64,000 nucleotides of DNA, from contig NZ_BAKG01000010.1 in the NCBI RefSeq assembly GCF_000614065.1, positions 38,866 through 102,865 of the forward strand, written 5' to 3'. Below the pieces are notes generated by a model, which searched no databases, had not been told where the DNA came from, and saw only the letters and a program-made list of their open reading frames with translations. Made by a program: the position numbers and the translations under genes. The DNA is from Prevotella dentasini JCM 15908 (GTDB lineage: Bacteria > Bacteroidota > Bacteroidia > Bacteroidales > Bacteroidaceae). This document shows, in pieces, positions 1 to 13,400 of the stretch (position 1 is the stretch's first letter; each line of letters begins with the position of its first letter).

Positions 1-945
1 AGAATACTGGAGATACACTGCTTCAGCATCTCCGTCGGCTCGTCATAGTAAGTTATTATAAAACTTATCAACGGCTTGTTCTCGCTTTTTCTGTTGCAAA
101 CTGGCTGAGTCGTCATGGGGCTTCAAGTTCTGTTATATGGTAGGATGGCTGATTTGAGGGTGCCGCTATGGTTCGTCCGAAGTTGTCAGCTACAATTATG
201 TGTCGCATGTCTGACGTACCATACTCCGCAAGCCGAAAGAATTTGCCCGGCGCGGAAAACACCTTATCTATATGCAAAAGTAATAAAAAGATTTTAGTTT
301 TTCCAACATAAAGCCAAAAACATTCTCCTGTCATGCCGCGGTACGTTCCGGCTTCACGGCTTTACATGCCGTTACGCACGCTTTATACAGACACCAGTCC
401 CCCTTTTCCGTTTCTCCCTGCCCACCTTATTATAATTAAGACATATATCAATAACGCCGATATATTCTCCATGAAAAGACATGCCGACGATATGTGCCTG
501 CCCGCCTTGTTGGTGAAAGATATTGACATCACCTCCAATATTCTGCAACCTATCCCCTTAAGTGCGGTTTATCGGTCAGCGGAAACTAACCTACTGAAAA
601 TAAAGAATATATGTATAATCACGATAAAAGCATGGCGATGGCAAGGCGAAAGTGCCTCTTTCATGCAGCCAAAGTGCCGTTTTCGTCGGCTCGCCAAGCC
701 CGTATCGCGGAATGGCAGGGGCTTGGCAGAAGTTTAGACTGGCAAGCCCCATGAAATTAGTTTACCAAATACCTCTCCCTATAAGCCTGATTCCTGAATG
801 AAGTAAGACGCCCGTATGCTTGCCGGGCAGATGCTATGACAGGCTGACGGGAGTGCCAACAAATCGGCATTGACTTCCACTTTGAAAGAGGTTTCTATCC
901 TTTATTACTATTAAATCAACTTAAACAATAAAAAAACAGCTTGGT
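1..945. other. intergenic or non-coding stretch, no convincing gene
   Basis: Short open frames occur on both strands (for example 333-737 on the plus strand) but none has recognisable protein character, a promoter or conserved motifs. The interval holds a two-copy palindromic repeat at 646-685 and, at its right edge, the pfkA promoter. It could be the decayed flank of a gene lying outside the window; I see nothing else in it. Confidence 0.5.
646..685. repeat. short palindromic repeat pair (AAAGTGCC family)
   Basis: Two near-palindromic units built on AAAGTGCC followed by a pyrimidine-rich TTTC end, at 646-662 and 669-685, about 23 bases apart. The same unit occurs at 19025-19084 and 36062-36120, always between genes, so this is a dispersed family. 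Its function is unknown; it resembles REP-like elements. Confidence 0.6.
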
Positions 946-947
946 TC

Positions 948-978
948 TTTGTTTATAAGTATTTATTTGCTAACTTTG
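948..978 (+). promoter_or_regulatory. promoter of pfkA
   Basis: TTTG at 948-951 and TAACTTTG at 971-978, 19 bases apart, match the Bacteroidetes primary sigma-factor consensus. Transcription would start near 985, about 40 bases before the pfkA start codon. Confidence 0.75.
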
Positions 979-1023
979 TAGCAACTTTTTGAAAAGGACA
1001 ATAAAACCGTATCTATACATAGT

Positions 1024-3616
<2,593 letters not shown>

Positions 3617-3644
3617 GTCTGAATCATAATAAATCAATATATCA

Positions 3645-3884
3645 ATGCTTACTCTGAGAATCGTATCACCTGAAAAGGTAATGTTTACAGGAGAAGTAGA
3701 CTGTGTACTCGTTCCCGGTGAGAAGGGTCAGTTTGAAATTCTTTCCAACCATGCTGCCATCATCTCCACGTTGGTGGCAGGGAAGGTTGAGTACGGTGTC
3801 GGAGGCGAGAAGAAATCTTTTCAGATTCATAGTGGATTTGTTGAGGTGAAGAAAAATGAAGTCAGTCTCTGTGTTGAACTCTGA
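3645..3884 (+). CDS. atpC: F-type ATP synthase subunit epsilon
   Basis: A 79-residue beta-barrel epsilon subunit of the central stalk. It opens with LTLRIVSPEKVMFTGEVDCVLVP, typical of the family, but lacks the C-terminal helical hairpin found in longer epsilon subunits; short forms are common in Bacteroidetes. It directly follows atpD, as expected for this operon order. Confidence 0.93.
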   Translation: MLTLRIVSPEKVMFTGEVDCVLVPGEKGQFEILSNHAAIISTLVAGKVEYGVGGEKKSFQIHSGFVEVKKNEVSLCVEL

Positions 3885-3923
3885 TTGAATATCGAAAACA
3901 GCGAAAGAGCATAGAAATGAAGT

Positions 3924-4325
3924 ATGGACAATATTGACAGAATTACACGCAAGTATACAAGGTTGTCGCTATGGATAATTGCAGGCATAACCTTGTTGGG
4001 CTTATTGTTAGTCCAGTTGTTTGTGCGTATTTCTTTCGTCAACATCTTGGCTATCAGTGCTGTTTATTCTTTGATAACAAGTTTTCTTTATGGGCTTGCT
4101 TGGAAGTATATAGCACAACGTTCTCCCAATGTACTCGGAAAGTTCTATTTGGGAGCCTCTGGGTTGCGAATGTTGTTGGCATTTTGCGTAATCCTGTTGT
4201 ACGTTATGGTAGTAAAAGACAGAAACAACGTTGTTCACTTCTCTATAGTATTCATGCTGTATTACTTAGCTATGCTTTTCTTTGATACATTTTACTTCTC
4301 GCACATTGAGAAAAAAAGAACATAA
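3924..4325 (+). CDS. AtpI-like small membrane protein of the ATP synthase operon
   Basis: A 133-residue hydrophobic protein with about four predicted membrane helices (roughly residues 13-35, 38-60, 70-93 and 103-122) and a charged C-terminus HIEKKRT. It lies between atpC and atpB, where Bacteroidales carry a poorly conserved integral membrane protein often compared to AtpI, a c-ring assembly factor. Function is inferred from position and topology only. Confidence 0.7.
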   Translation: MDNIDRITRKYTRLSLWIIAGITLLGLLLVQLFVRISFVNILAISAVYSLITSFLYGLAWKYIAQRSPNVLGKFYLGASGLRMLLAFCVILLYVMVVKDRNNVVHFSIVFMLYYLAMLFFDTFYFSHIEKKRT

Positions 4326-4336
4326 AAGATTAGAAG

Positions 4337-5437
4337 ATGAAATATTTCAGACAATTGCTCTGCGCTTTACTCTTTGCTTTTTTAGCATTGCCTGCAGCAT
4401 CTATGGCCCATGAGAAAGGCAATGGATTAGATTTGCAAAGTGTCTTGTGGGGGCATATCAAGGATTCTTATGAATGGCACGTTACCAATATCGGCGATAC
4501 CCCAGTCATAATAGATTTGCCTGTAATTGTCAAGACATCTACCGGATGGTATACCGGATGGGGTTCGGACTTTGAGGAAGAATCTTTGGCAACAGGAGCA
4601 CACAAAGGCTATCGTCCATGCAAGAAATCGTCTTCTTTGTTCATTGCAACAGTGGGCAACTATGAGCGGCGTATTGTTGAAATCTTGCCTGACGGGAAAG
4701 AGGTACGCCCCTTTGACCTCTCTATAACGAAGACCGTCTGTGTCTTGTTCATAGATGCTATCATTTTGTTGCTTTGTATCTTGCTTCCTGCACGTTGGTG
4801 CAAGAGGCATAGGATTGACGACCCTGCCCCAAAAGGTTTTACAGGTCTCATGCACATGTTTATCATGTATGTCTATGATGACGTGATTAAGCCAACGTTG
4901 GGAAAAGAATCCGACAAGTATGCTCCGTATCTTCTTACGTGCTTCTTTTTCATATTCATTGCAAACATCATGGGAATTATGCCATTCCCCCCGGGTGGTG
5001 GGAACCTTACGGGTAACATAGCCTGTACATTTTTCCTTGCCGTTTGTACATTCCTCGTAACAAACTTTACGGGTACGAAGCACTATTGGAAAGACATATT
5101 CTGGCCAGATGTTCCTACTTGGTTGAAAGTTCCTGTACCTCTGATGCCTGTTATAGAGATATTCGGTATCTTTACAAAGCCGTTTGCCCTGATGGTTCGA
5201 CTTTTTGCCAATATGATGGCAGGACATGCCATAGCCTTGGCATTGACCTGTATCATCTTTATTATGGCTACTATGGGAGCCGTATTGGCATCTACCATGA
5301 CAGCAGTGAGTGTCGGAATGAGCGTATTCATGATGCTGTTAGAGGTGTTGGTAAGTTTCATTCAGGCATTGGTATTCACTATGTTGAGTGCTGTCTTCAT
5401 TTCGCTTGCCCATGTACATGAACCCAGTGAGGCCTAA
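4337..5437 (+). CDS. atpB: F-type ATP synthase subunit a
   Basis: Membrane subunit a of the Fo sector, providing the proton half-channels next to the c-ring. The 366-residue protein has an N-terminal signal peptide (residues 1-24, ending near SMA-HE) and an extracytoplasmic segment of about 100 residues before the membrane core, a Bacteroidetes feature absent from E. coli subunit a. The essential arginine lies in PFALMVRLFANMMAGH. The last helices, rich in Met and Val, end in HVHEPSEA. The start overlaps nothing and is 11 bases after the preceding gene. Confidence 0.95.
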   Translation: MKYFRQLLCALLFAFLALPAASMAHEKGNGLDLQSVLWGHIKDSYEWHVTNIGDTPVIIDLPVIVKTSTGWYTGWGSDFEEESLATGAHKGYRPCKKSSSLFIATVGNYERRIVEILPDGKEVRPFDLSITKTVCVLFIDAIILLLCILLPARWCKRHRIDDPAPKGFTGLMHMFIMYVYDDVIKPTLGKESDKYAPYLLTCFFFIFIANIMGIMPFPPGGGNLTGNIACTFFLAVCTFLVTNFTGTKHYWKDIFWPDVPTWLKVPVPLMPVIEIFGIFTKPFALMVRLFANMMAGHAIALALTCIIFIMATMGAVLASTMTAVSVGMSVFMMLLEVLVSFIQALVFTMLSAVFISLAHVHEPSEA

Positions 5438-5498
5438 AACACCTATAGACATAAAAATAGAAATATCATAAAATAATTAATAATTAAAAGTTAAAACT

Positions 5499-5738
5499 AT
5501 GTTGACATCATTGTTATTAGCAGCAGAAACTGCAAAGTTAGGCGCCGCAATCGGTGCAAGTATCGCAGCCGTAGGCGCAGGTCTTGGTATTGGCCGTATT
5601 GGTGGTCAGGCTATGGATGCCATGGCTCGTCAGCCGGAAAAGATTGGCGACCTTCGCTCCTCCATGATTATCGCTGCTGCCCTTGTTGAGGGTGTTGCTT
5701 TCTTTGCTGCCATCATCGCTCTTCTTTGTGTATTCTAA
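5499..5738 (+). CDS. atpE: F-type ATP synthase subunit c
   Basis: 79-residue two-helix c-ring subunit. The polar loop ARQPEKIGDLR is present, and the ion-binding glutamate sits in the second helix in ALVEGVAFF. I do not see the extra polar residues typical of sodium-binding c subunits, so proton coupling is more likely. Placed between atpB and atpF as expected. Confidence 0.96.
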   Translation: MLTSLLLAAETAKLGAAIGASIAAVGAGLGIGRIGGQAMDAMARQPEKIGDLRSSMIIAAALVEGVAFFAAIIALLCVF

Positions 5739-5798
5739 GCAGAATGCACAAAGGGTGAGTGAATATAAATAGAACAAAGAAAAGTAATTTAGCAGCTT

Positions 5799-6311
5799 AT
5801 GTCATTATTATTGCCAGATAGCGGCTTGTTGTTTTGGATGACGTTAGTCTTTCTTGTCGTCTTCTTGATTTTGTGGAAATATGGTTTTCCCTCTATCATC
5901 AAGATGGTAAACGACCGAAAGGCATATATAGACGAAAGTCTCCGAAAAGCTGGCGAAGCCAGTGAAAAGCTAGCCAATATCGAGAAAGAAGGCGAAGCCC
6001 TGCTTCGTACTGCTCGCGAAAAGCAGGCAACCATCTTGAGAGAGGCTTCAGAGACTCGCAATGCTATAGTCGAAAAAGCCCAAGCTCAGGCTCACGAAGA
6101 AAGTGCTCGTATTCTTGCTGATGCAAAAGTAGAGATTGAAAGTGAAAAGCAGGCTGCCATTCGTGAAATCCGCACACAGGTAGCAGACTTGTCTGTACAG
6201 ATAGCAGAGAAGATTCTACGCCAAAAACTTTCAAGTGAGGATATGCAGAAAAATCTTATTGACAGATTGCTGGATGAAGTTACTTCTGCCAAACAGAGTG
6301 ACCGTAAATAG
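5799..6311 (+). CDS. atpF: F-type ATP synthase subunit b
   Basis: 170-residue peripheral stalk subunit: one N-terminal membrane helix (about residues 8-28, GLLFWMTLVFLVVFLILWKYGFP) followed by a long charged helix rich in Ala, Glu, Lys and Arg, which forms the dimeric stator. The PxIIKMVNDRK segment right after the membrane helix is typical of the family. Eight bases separate its end from atpH. Confidence 0.95.
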   Translation: MSLLLPDSGLLFWMTLVFLVVFLILWKYGFPSIIKMVNDRKAYIDESLRKAGEASEKLANIEKEGEALLRTAREKQATILREASETRNAIVEKAQAQAHEESARILADAKVEIESEKQAAIREIRTQVADLSVQIAEKILRQKLSSEDMQKNLIDRLLDEVTSAKQSDRK

Positions 6312-6318
6312 ATAGCTT

Positions 6319-6855
6319 ATGGACTTAGGTGTAATATCTGTTCGCTATGCTCGGGCACTTCTAAAAAGTGCAATGGAGCAGAAAACGGAAGATCAGGTAT
6401 ATAGAGACATGCAAACACTTGCAGAAAGCTATATCGAAGTGCCTGATTTGCGGTCTGCCATAGCCAACCCTATGCTGCCGAAAGACAGGAAAGAGGAGTT
6501 GTTGGCTACTGCCTGTGGTATCAGTTCAACAGAACTCACCAAGAAGTTTTTAGGGCTTGTGCTTCAGGAAGGTAGGGGAAACGCCCTGCAATTCATGGCA
6601 GCCTCTTATCTAATGCTTTACCGCAAGCAGAAGAATATCATCCGGGGCAAACTGACTACAGCCGCTCCAGTCTCTCCTCAAACGCAAGAGAGAATGAAGG
6701 CTGTTGTCCAGACAAAGAGTCAAGGAACTGTAGAGTTTAATACCGAGGTTGATCCTGAAATTATCGGAGGGTTCATTCTGGAGTATGATACCTACAAGAT
6801 GGATGTTAGCGTCAAGTCTAAATTGAATGCCATCCTCACACAATTAACGAAATAA
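6319..6855 (+). CDS. atpH: F-type ATP synthase subunit delta
   Basis: 178-residue OSCP/delta subunit joining the peripheral stalk to the F1 head. The N-terminal VRYARALLKSAMEQ helix and the C-terminal VDPEIIGGFILEYDTYKMDVSVKSKL segment are diagnostic. Tightly packed between atpF and atpA in one operon. Confidence 0.95.
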   Translation: MDLGVISVRYARALLKSAMEQKTEDQVYRDMQTLAESYIEVPDLRSAIANPMLPKDRKEELLATACGISSTELTKKFLGLVLQEGRGNALQFMAASYLMLYRKQKNIIRGKLTTAAPVSPQTQERMKAVVQTKSQGTVEFNTEVDPEIIGGFILEYDTYKMDVSVKSKLNAILTQLTK

Positions 6856-6867
6856 AAAAAGTAATAC

Positions 6868-8450
6868 ATGTCTGAAAGAATAAAACCAAGTGAAGTGTCA
6901 GAGGTCTTACTTCGCGAACTAAAAGGCATAAACTCGGAGGAGAAGTTTGACGAAGTGGGCACCGTACTGACCATTAGCGATGGTGTTGCTCGCATTTATG
7001 GACTTCGCAATGCCGAGGCCAATGAGCTTTTGGAGTTTGAGAATGGCACGATGGCCATTGTGATGAACTTGGAGGAGGACAATGTCGGTTGTATTCTTCT
7101 TGGTCCTACAGCAGGTATCAAGGAAGGTCAGAGTGTGAAGCGCACCCATCGTATTGCATCCATCCGGGTTAACGATAACTTTTTAGGACGCGTCGTCAAT
7201 CCTCTTGGTGAAGCTATTGATGGCAAAGGCGACATTGATTTGTCTGACGCATTTGAGATGCCGCTTGACCGCAAAGCTCCCGGTGTGATTTATCGTCAGC
7301 CAGTAAAGGAACCATTACAGACAGGCTTGAAGGCCGTTGACTCAATGATTCCTATTGGACGTGGTCAACGTGAGTTGATTATCGGCGACCGGCAAACCGG
7401 CAAGACTGCCATTGCAGTAGATACCATCATCAATCAAAAAAGTTTTTACGAACAAGGGAAGCCTGTTTACTGCATCTATGTTGCTATCGGACAGAAGGCA
7501 TCTACGGTTGCCAATCTTGTTCAAACTTTGAAAGAGCATGGTGCCCTGCCCTATACAATTATTGTTAGTGCAACAGCTGCCGACCCTGCCGCTATGCAGT
7601 ATTATGCTCCTTTTGCAGGAGCTGCCATTGGCGAATACTTCCGCGATCGCGGCATGTCAGCCTTGTGGTTTACGACGACTTGTCCAAACAGGCTGTCGCC
7701 TATCGCGAAGTCTCCCTGATTCTACGTCGTCCATCAGGACGTGAAGCATATCCCGGAGATGTATTCTACCTCCATTCCCGCTTATTGGAGAGAGCAGCAC
7801 GCATCAACGATCAGCAGGAGATTGCCGAGCAAATGAATGACCTGCCTGAATGTATGAAAGGTAAAGTAAGAGGTGGCGGCTCTCTGACTGCACTTCCGAT
7901 TATTGAAACACAGGCAGGAGACGTTTCCGCATACATTCCGACCAATGTAATTTCGATTACCGATGGCCAGATTTATCTTGAGACAGACCTGTTCAATCAG
8001 GGTTTCCGGCCGGCTATCAACGTTGGTATTTCCGTATCACGTGTAGGCGGTTCTGCCCAAGTCAAGAGTATGAAGAAAGTAGCAGGTACTCTTAAGATTG
8101 ATATGGCACAGTATCGTGAGTTGGAAGCCTTCTCCAAATTCTCTTCAGATATGGATAAGGTTACAGCCATGACACTTGACCGTGGACGCAAGAACAATCA
8201 GCTGCTTATCCAGCAACAATACACCCCGATGCCTGTGGGCGAACAGATTGCCATCTTGTATTGTGGTGTGAATGGATTAATGTCCGCAGTTCCAGTAGAG
8301 CGCATCAGAGAATGTCAGAATCAGTTCCTTGAAAGCATGCGTTCAAGCCATGCAGATATCATTACCAACCTCAGTTCAGGAAAGCTCCTTGATGGAGACG
8401 TGAAGGTAATAGAGGAAGTGATGAGTAACATATCCGGTCAATTCAAATAA
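6868..8450 (+). CDS. atpA: F-type ATP synthase subunit alpha (one-base frameshift)
   Basis: Non-catalytic nucleotide-binding subunit of F1. The P-loop [11 protein letters not shown], the [11 protein letters not shown] segment and the C-terminal region containing [17 protein letters not shown] are present, and the total length is normal. The frame breaks near 7665, where the coding sequence needs Ala-Leu-Val-Val-Tyr-Asp-Asp but reads GCCTTGTGGTTTACG; one G is missing from a TTGGTGG run. Both parts are well conserved on either side, so a sequence error is the simplest explanation. Confidence 0.95.
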
Positions 8451-8462
8451 TCACAATCAACA

Positions 8463-9437
8463 ATGCCATCTCTAAAGGAAATAAAAACTCGTATAGCCAG
8501 TGTCAACAGCACGCGTAAAATTACCAGTGCTATGAAAATGGTTGCATCGAGTAAACTCCATCACGCACAGGTAGCCATTGAGAACATGCTTCCATATGAA
8601 CACATGTTGGAGCATATCTTAAAGACTTTTTTGGTCTCTACCCCTGACACGGATACCCCGTACGACGTAGTTCGACCTGTCAGAAAGGTTGCATTAATCG
8701 TCTTTTCTTCCAATAGCTCTCTATGTGGCGGCTTCAATGCCAACATCATCAAGATGATGCAGAATACCCTTGAGGACTATTACTCCAAAGGACTGACCAA
8801 GGACGACATTCTTGTATATCCGATAGGCAGGAAGATAGCAGAGAAAGTGGCAAAGATGGGACTGAAGAGCATTGGCCGGTATCCAGATTTGGCAGATAAG
8901 CCAAATTCGGAAACATGCAGACAGATTGCCAGTGAAGTTGAACAAAAATGGCTTTCAGGAGAAGTTGACAAAGTAGAATTGATTTACCATCACTTCAAGA
9001 GTGCCGGTAGTCAGATTCTTACCCGCAAGACTTTCCTGCCAATAGACTTGGAAGCAGAGCTGTATGCCGACAACGAGCGTGATCTCTCGTCCAATATAGC
9101 TACTCAGAAAGCACAGCAATACTTGAAGGAACATGGGAAGAGTTCATCTTCTAAACCCAAGGAGAATGTTGTTCCGCTGAATGACAATTTCATTGTCGAG
9201 CCAGACTTGAAAACCGTATTGACGTCGTTGGTGCCCAAGCAGCTGCATCTAATGGTATATACATCTCTTTTAGACAGCAACGCCTCTGAACATGCAGCCC
9301 GCATGGTAGCCATGCAAACGGCAACTGACAATGCTGATGACCTGTTACGCAGTCTGAACTTGCAGTACAACAAGTCCCGACAAGCTGCCATTACCTCAGA
9401 ATTGCTTGACATTGTGGGAGGTTCCGTCAATAGTTAA
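8463..9437 (+). CDS. atpG: F-type ATP synthase subunit gamma
   Basis: Central rotating shaft of F1. The 324-residue protein starts PSLKEIKTRIASVNSTRKITSAMKMVASSKL and ends with the C-terminal coiled-coil segment LQYNKSRQAAITSELLDIVGG. It is longer than E. coli gamma (about 290) because of a Ser/Lys/Pro-rich insertion around residues 218-235 (HGKSSSSKPKENVV), an insertion style common in Bacteroidetes. Last gene of the operon; a terminator follows after 25 bases. Confidence 0.95.
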   Translation: MPSLKEIKTRIASVNSTRKITSAMKMVASSKLHHAQVAIENMLPYEHMLEHILKTFLVSTPDTDTPYDVVRPVRKVALIVFSSNSSLCGGFNANIIKMMQNTLEDYYSKGLTKDDILVYPIGRKIAEKVAKMGLKSIGRYPDLADKPNSETCRQIASEVEQKWLSGEVDKVELIYHHFKSAGSQILTRKTFLPIDLEAELYADNERDLSSNIATQKAQQYLKEHGKSSSSKPKENVVPLNDNFIVEPDLKTVLTSLVPKQLHLMVYTSLLDSNASEHAARMVAMQTATDNADDLLRSLNLQYNKSRQAAITSELLDIVGGSVNS

Positions 9438-9462
9438 GTGCTCTGATATGATGCAAAAGAAG

Positions 9463-9495
9463 CCCGGCAGGAGTAGCTCCTGCCGGGTTTCTTTT
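9463..9495 (+). terminator. terminator of the atp operon
   Basis: An 11-bp perfect stem (CCCGGCAGGAG with CTCCTGCCGGG, three-base loop) followed by TTTCTTTTATT. It lies 25 bases after atpG, exactly where the operon should end. Confidence 0.92.
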
Positions 9496-9561
9496 ATTAC
9501 GACAACCGGCTGATTACGTGGAGAAAATAATACTTCGTGTTGAAACTTTTTCAACTTTATA

Positions 9562-9593
9562 TTTGGTATATTTTGGGAATATCATTAATTTTG
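9562..9593 (+). promoter_or_regulatory. promoter of the Fur-family regulator gene
   Basis: TTTG at 9562-9565 and TAATTTTG at 9586-9593 with 20 bases between them. The region is AT-rich and contains short inverted elements, so it could also hold an operator for the regulator itself. Confidence 0.65.
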
Positions 9594-9620
9594 CAATATA
9601 AATAAATGACAGTACAATAA

Positions 9621-10070
9621 ATGAAGTTTGATCCCGCATATAAAAAACTGATGGAATGTGGCATTCGTCCATCCGTACAGCGGTTGGAAATTATGAGATA
9701 CCTCCAAACGCATTTCACTCATCCCACTGTGGATGAAATCTATATGGGACTAAAGGAAAGGATACCTACCGTCAGCCGCACCACGGTATATAATACTCTG
9801 AGAATGTTTTCGGAGAAAAATGCTGCGCTGATGATAACCATAGACGAACATCGCGTATGCTATGATGGAAATACAACCCCACATGCACACTTTTTCTGTA
9901 GGAAATGTGAAAAAATATATGACTTGATGGATATAAAACCATCAAGAGAATATTGCAAAGATATAAAGGGATTTGTCGTTGAAGATGCACAGCTCTACTA
10001 TAGAGGCGTGTGTCCCAACTGCCAAAAAGAAGCAGAGGCAAGATTTGTTGCAGGCGAAGTAATAAATTAG
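9621..10070 (+). CDS. Fur/PerR-family metal- or peroxide-responsive repressor
   Basis: A 149-residue ferric-uptake-regulator family protein. The winged helix occupies about residues 10-80 (PSVQRLEIMRYLQ, then TVSRTTVYNTLRMF recognition helix). The dimer domain carries the metal ligands HAHFFCRKC and a second pair CPNC near the C-terminus, which together make the structural zinc site. The sequence reads more like PerR (oxidative stress) than Fur, but I cannot separate them with certainty. It stands alone between two terminators. Confidence 0.9.
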   Translation: MKFDPAYKKLMECGIRPSVQRLEIMRYLQTHFTHPTVDEIYMGLKERIPTVSRTTVYNTLRMFSEKNAALMITIDEHRVCYDGNTTPHAHFFCRKCEKIYDLMDIKPSREYCKDIKGFVVEDAQLYYRGVCPNCQKEAEARFVAGEVIN

Positions 10071-10338
10071 CAACAAACAGCTGCATGACAAAGATGTAAG
10101 AGATTGTCAGATTTGCATGCTTTGCCATAGTTTGCTTGGTTTTTAGCTTTGCGCCTCTGTCTTGATGCTTTTCCATCCGTCAGGGTGAGGGGATTTCCTT
10201 GCCGGTTGGCATATCTTCAGGCTTTCACGGGCAAATACACAAAAATATGACGTCATATTTTTGCACTTCGATTTGGAAAGTACAGCCCGAAATAATGTTT
10301 TTTGAGAGGATAGTAATAAAAACGCATGCTCTCATGGC

Positions 10339-10372
10339 AAAAGAGGTTTCTCCATAACGGAGAAACCTCTTT
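10339..10372. terminator. bidirectional terminator between fur-like gene and nifJ
   Basis: Inverted repeat AAAGAGGTTTCTCC / GGAGAAACCTCTTT with a five-base loop, flanked by A-rich and T-rich ends. It lies 35 bases beyond the nifJ stop and can serve both converging genes. Confidence 0.8.
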
Positions 10373-10406
10373 AAAAATGTTCTATAAACTGCTATTTGCC
10401 CGGAAT

Positions 10407-13400
10407 TTATACTTCCTCGCTCCAGTCTTCCTTGCTCTTGCGGACATAGCTTTGGTAGCGAAGCTTGGCCATGTCCTCGCACGACTTGAAGAGTTCCTCA
10501 CCTTCATTTGGATATGCCTTGAGAACAGAGAGGAAACGGACTTCGCTGCGGAGGAAGTCTTGGAACTTAGCCCAGTCTGGGACCTTGGAGTCGAGAGAGA
10601 ACGGATTCTTGCCTTCCTCTGCCAACTGCGGATTATATCTCCAGAGATGCCAGTAACCGCACTCAACGGCATTGGCCTCCTGTGCCTGACTGCGTCCCAT
10701 GCCACCCTTAATCTTCAGACCGTGGTTGATACACGGAGCGTAGGCGATGATGAGCGATGGGCCGGGATAGGCTTCTGCCTCGCGGATGGCCTTCAGGGTC
10801 TGCGCGTTGTCGGCACCCATGGCCACCTGTGCTACGTAGACGTAGCCATACGTGGTGGCCATCAGGCCGAGGTCCTTCTTGCGTATGCGCTTTCCCTTGG
10901 CTGCAAACTGTGCGATGGCACCGAGTGGAGTAGACTTGGAACTCTGGCCACCCGTATTGGAGTAGACCTCCGTGTCAAGAACGAGGATGTTGACGTCCTC
11001 GCCCGATGCAATGACGTGGTCGAGACCGCCATAACCGATGTCGTAGGAAGCACCGTCGCCACCGATAATCCACTGGCTGCGCTTTACGAGATAGTGGTCG
11101 AGCGTCTTCAGTTCTGCGCAAGCTGTGCATCCACTTTCCGCGCCTGCTGCAATCAGCGGCTTCAGCTTGGCGGCTGCAACCTTCGAGGCATCGGCATTGT
11201 CCTTACTGTCAATCCATTCCTGTGCAGCCTCCTTGAAGTCTGCCGGAGTCTTGTCATCGGCAAGCAATTCGCTCAAGAGAACGGTGATGCGCTCACGCAT
11301 CTTTTTGTTACCCATTGCCATACCCATGCCAAACTCGCAGAAATCCTCGAACAGGGAGTTGTTGAAGGCTGGGCCCTGACCATTCTCATTGGTTGTGTAT
11401 GGAGTTGAAGGAACCGAGGCAGAGTAGATAGAGGAACAGCCCGTAGCGTTGGCTATCATCTCGCGGTCGCCGAAGAGCTGCGAAACGAGCTTGACATACG
11501 GAGTCTCGCCACAGCCTGCACAAGCACCGGAGAACTCAAAGAGTGGCTGGGCAAACTGAGAGTTCTTGGCGTTCGACTTGATGTCGACAAGGTTCTGCTT
11601 GCTCTTCACGTTCCTGACGAGGTAATCCCAGTTGGCTGCGCGGCGGTTGGCTTCTTCCTCACCGGCTACAAACTGCGTCATGGTGAGAGCCTTTTCTCCC
11701 TTCTTGCCCGGGCAGACGTCGGCACAGTTGCCGCAGCCCGTACAGTCAAGAACGGAAATCTCAATGCGGAACTGCATGCCCTTCAGCTGCTTGGGCGCAA
11801 TGATGTCAAGGGTAGTCTCGTTGAAGTTCGCCTTCTCTGCCTCGTCAAGAACGAATGGACGGATAACGGCATGGGGGCAAACAAACGAACACTTGTTGCA
11901 CTGAATACAATTCTCGGCGTTCCATGACGGAACGAAGGCAGCCACACCACGCTTGTCGTAAGCGGCTGTACCTACCGACCATGTACCGTCAACGGTGTTG
12001 TGCTTGACGAAATCAGAAACCTTCAGCAAATCGCCTGCCTGTGCGTTCATCGGACGGACGAGTTCCTTTACGAAGGCCGGGGCGTCGTCCGCCTTGCCGT
12101 CGTTGTCAGCCAGAGCAGCCCAAGCCGGGTCAACAGCCAGCTGCTTGTATTCGTTGCCACGGTCGACAGCTGCATAATTCTTGTCGACAATATCCTGTCC
12201 TTTCTTGCCATAGCTTTTCTCTATGAATTTCTTCATCTGTTCAACGGCAAGGGCAATGGGAATAACCTCCGTAATGCGGAAGAAGGCAGACTGGAGGATG
12301 GTATTGGTACGGTTGCCCAAACCTATCTCCTGTGCAATCTTGGTGGCATTGATGTAGTAAACGGTGATATTGTTCTGTGCAAAATAACGTTTCACCTTGT
12401 TGGGGATGAAATTGACCAACTCTTCACCGTCGAATATCGTATTCAGCAGGAACGTGCCGTTCTTGCGCAGACCGCGTGTTACGTCGTACATATTCAGGTA
12501 GGCCTGAACGTGGCATGCTACGAAGTTGGGAGTGTTCACCTGATAGGTAGAACGGATTGGGCTGTCTCCGAAACGCAGATGAGAGCAGGTAAAGCCGCCT
12601 GACTTCTTGGAATCGTATGAGAAATAAGCCTGACAATGCTTGTCGGTATTATCACCGATAATCTTAACAGAGTTCTTGTTCGCTCCGACAGTACCATCGG
12701 CGCCCAGCCCGTAGAACTTAGCCTCGAACATACCTTCGCCACCCAATGGAATCTCCTCTACTTCTGGGAGAGAAGTAAAGGTTACGTCATCAACAATGCC
12801 TACGGTAAAATGATTCTTTGGTTCCGGCAACTCAAGATTGTCATATACCGCGATTATCTTGGCAGGTGTGGTGTCGGCCGAGCCGAGACCGTAACGGCCT
12901 CCTACAATCAGCGGTTTGTCTTCTACATCGTAGAATGCACTCTTTACGTCAAGGTATAATGGCTCCCCCTCTGCTCCCGGCTCCTTCGTGCGGTCAAGTA
13001 CGGCAATGCGCTTAACCGTCTTGGGAACTGCTGCAAGCAGATGCTTGACAGAGAATGGGCGATAGAGATGAACGGCAACCATACCTACCTTCTTGCCTTG
13101 CTTCAGCAAGTAGTCGATAGCCTCACGGGCAGCCTCGGTAGCAGAACCCATCAGAATAATGATGTTCTCTGCATCTTCCGCTCCATAGTAGTCGAAAAGG
13201 TGATGTTCACGGCCGGTAATCTTGGTCAGCTCGTTGAGGTAGTGCTCGACAACTTCTGGCACATTCTGGTATGCAGCGTTGCTTGCCTCACGGTGAGTGA
13301 AGAAAGTCTCCGGGTTCTCGGCTGTACCGCGTACTACTGGCCTCTCCGGAGTCATGGCGCGGTCGCGGAAACGCTTGATGTCTGCTTCATCAACCAACGG

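Noticed and set aside
333..737. A 134-residue open frame on the plus strand near the left edge.
   Set aside because: Mixed composition, no motif, no promoter, and it runs across the palindromic repeat at 646-685.
10326..11408. A 360-residue open frame on the plus strand, antisense to nifJ.
   Set aside because: It is the mirror of a conserved 1191-residue enzyme; no motif or start signal, and the composition is that of a reverse-complement shadow.
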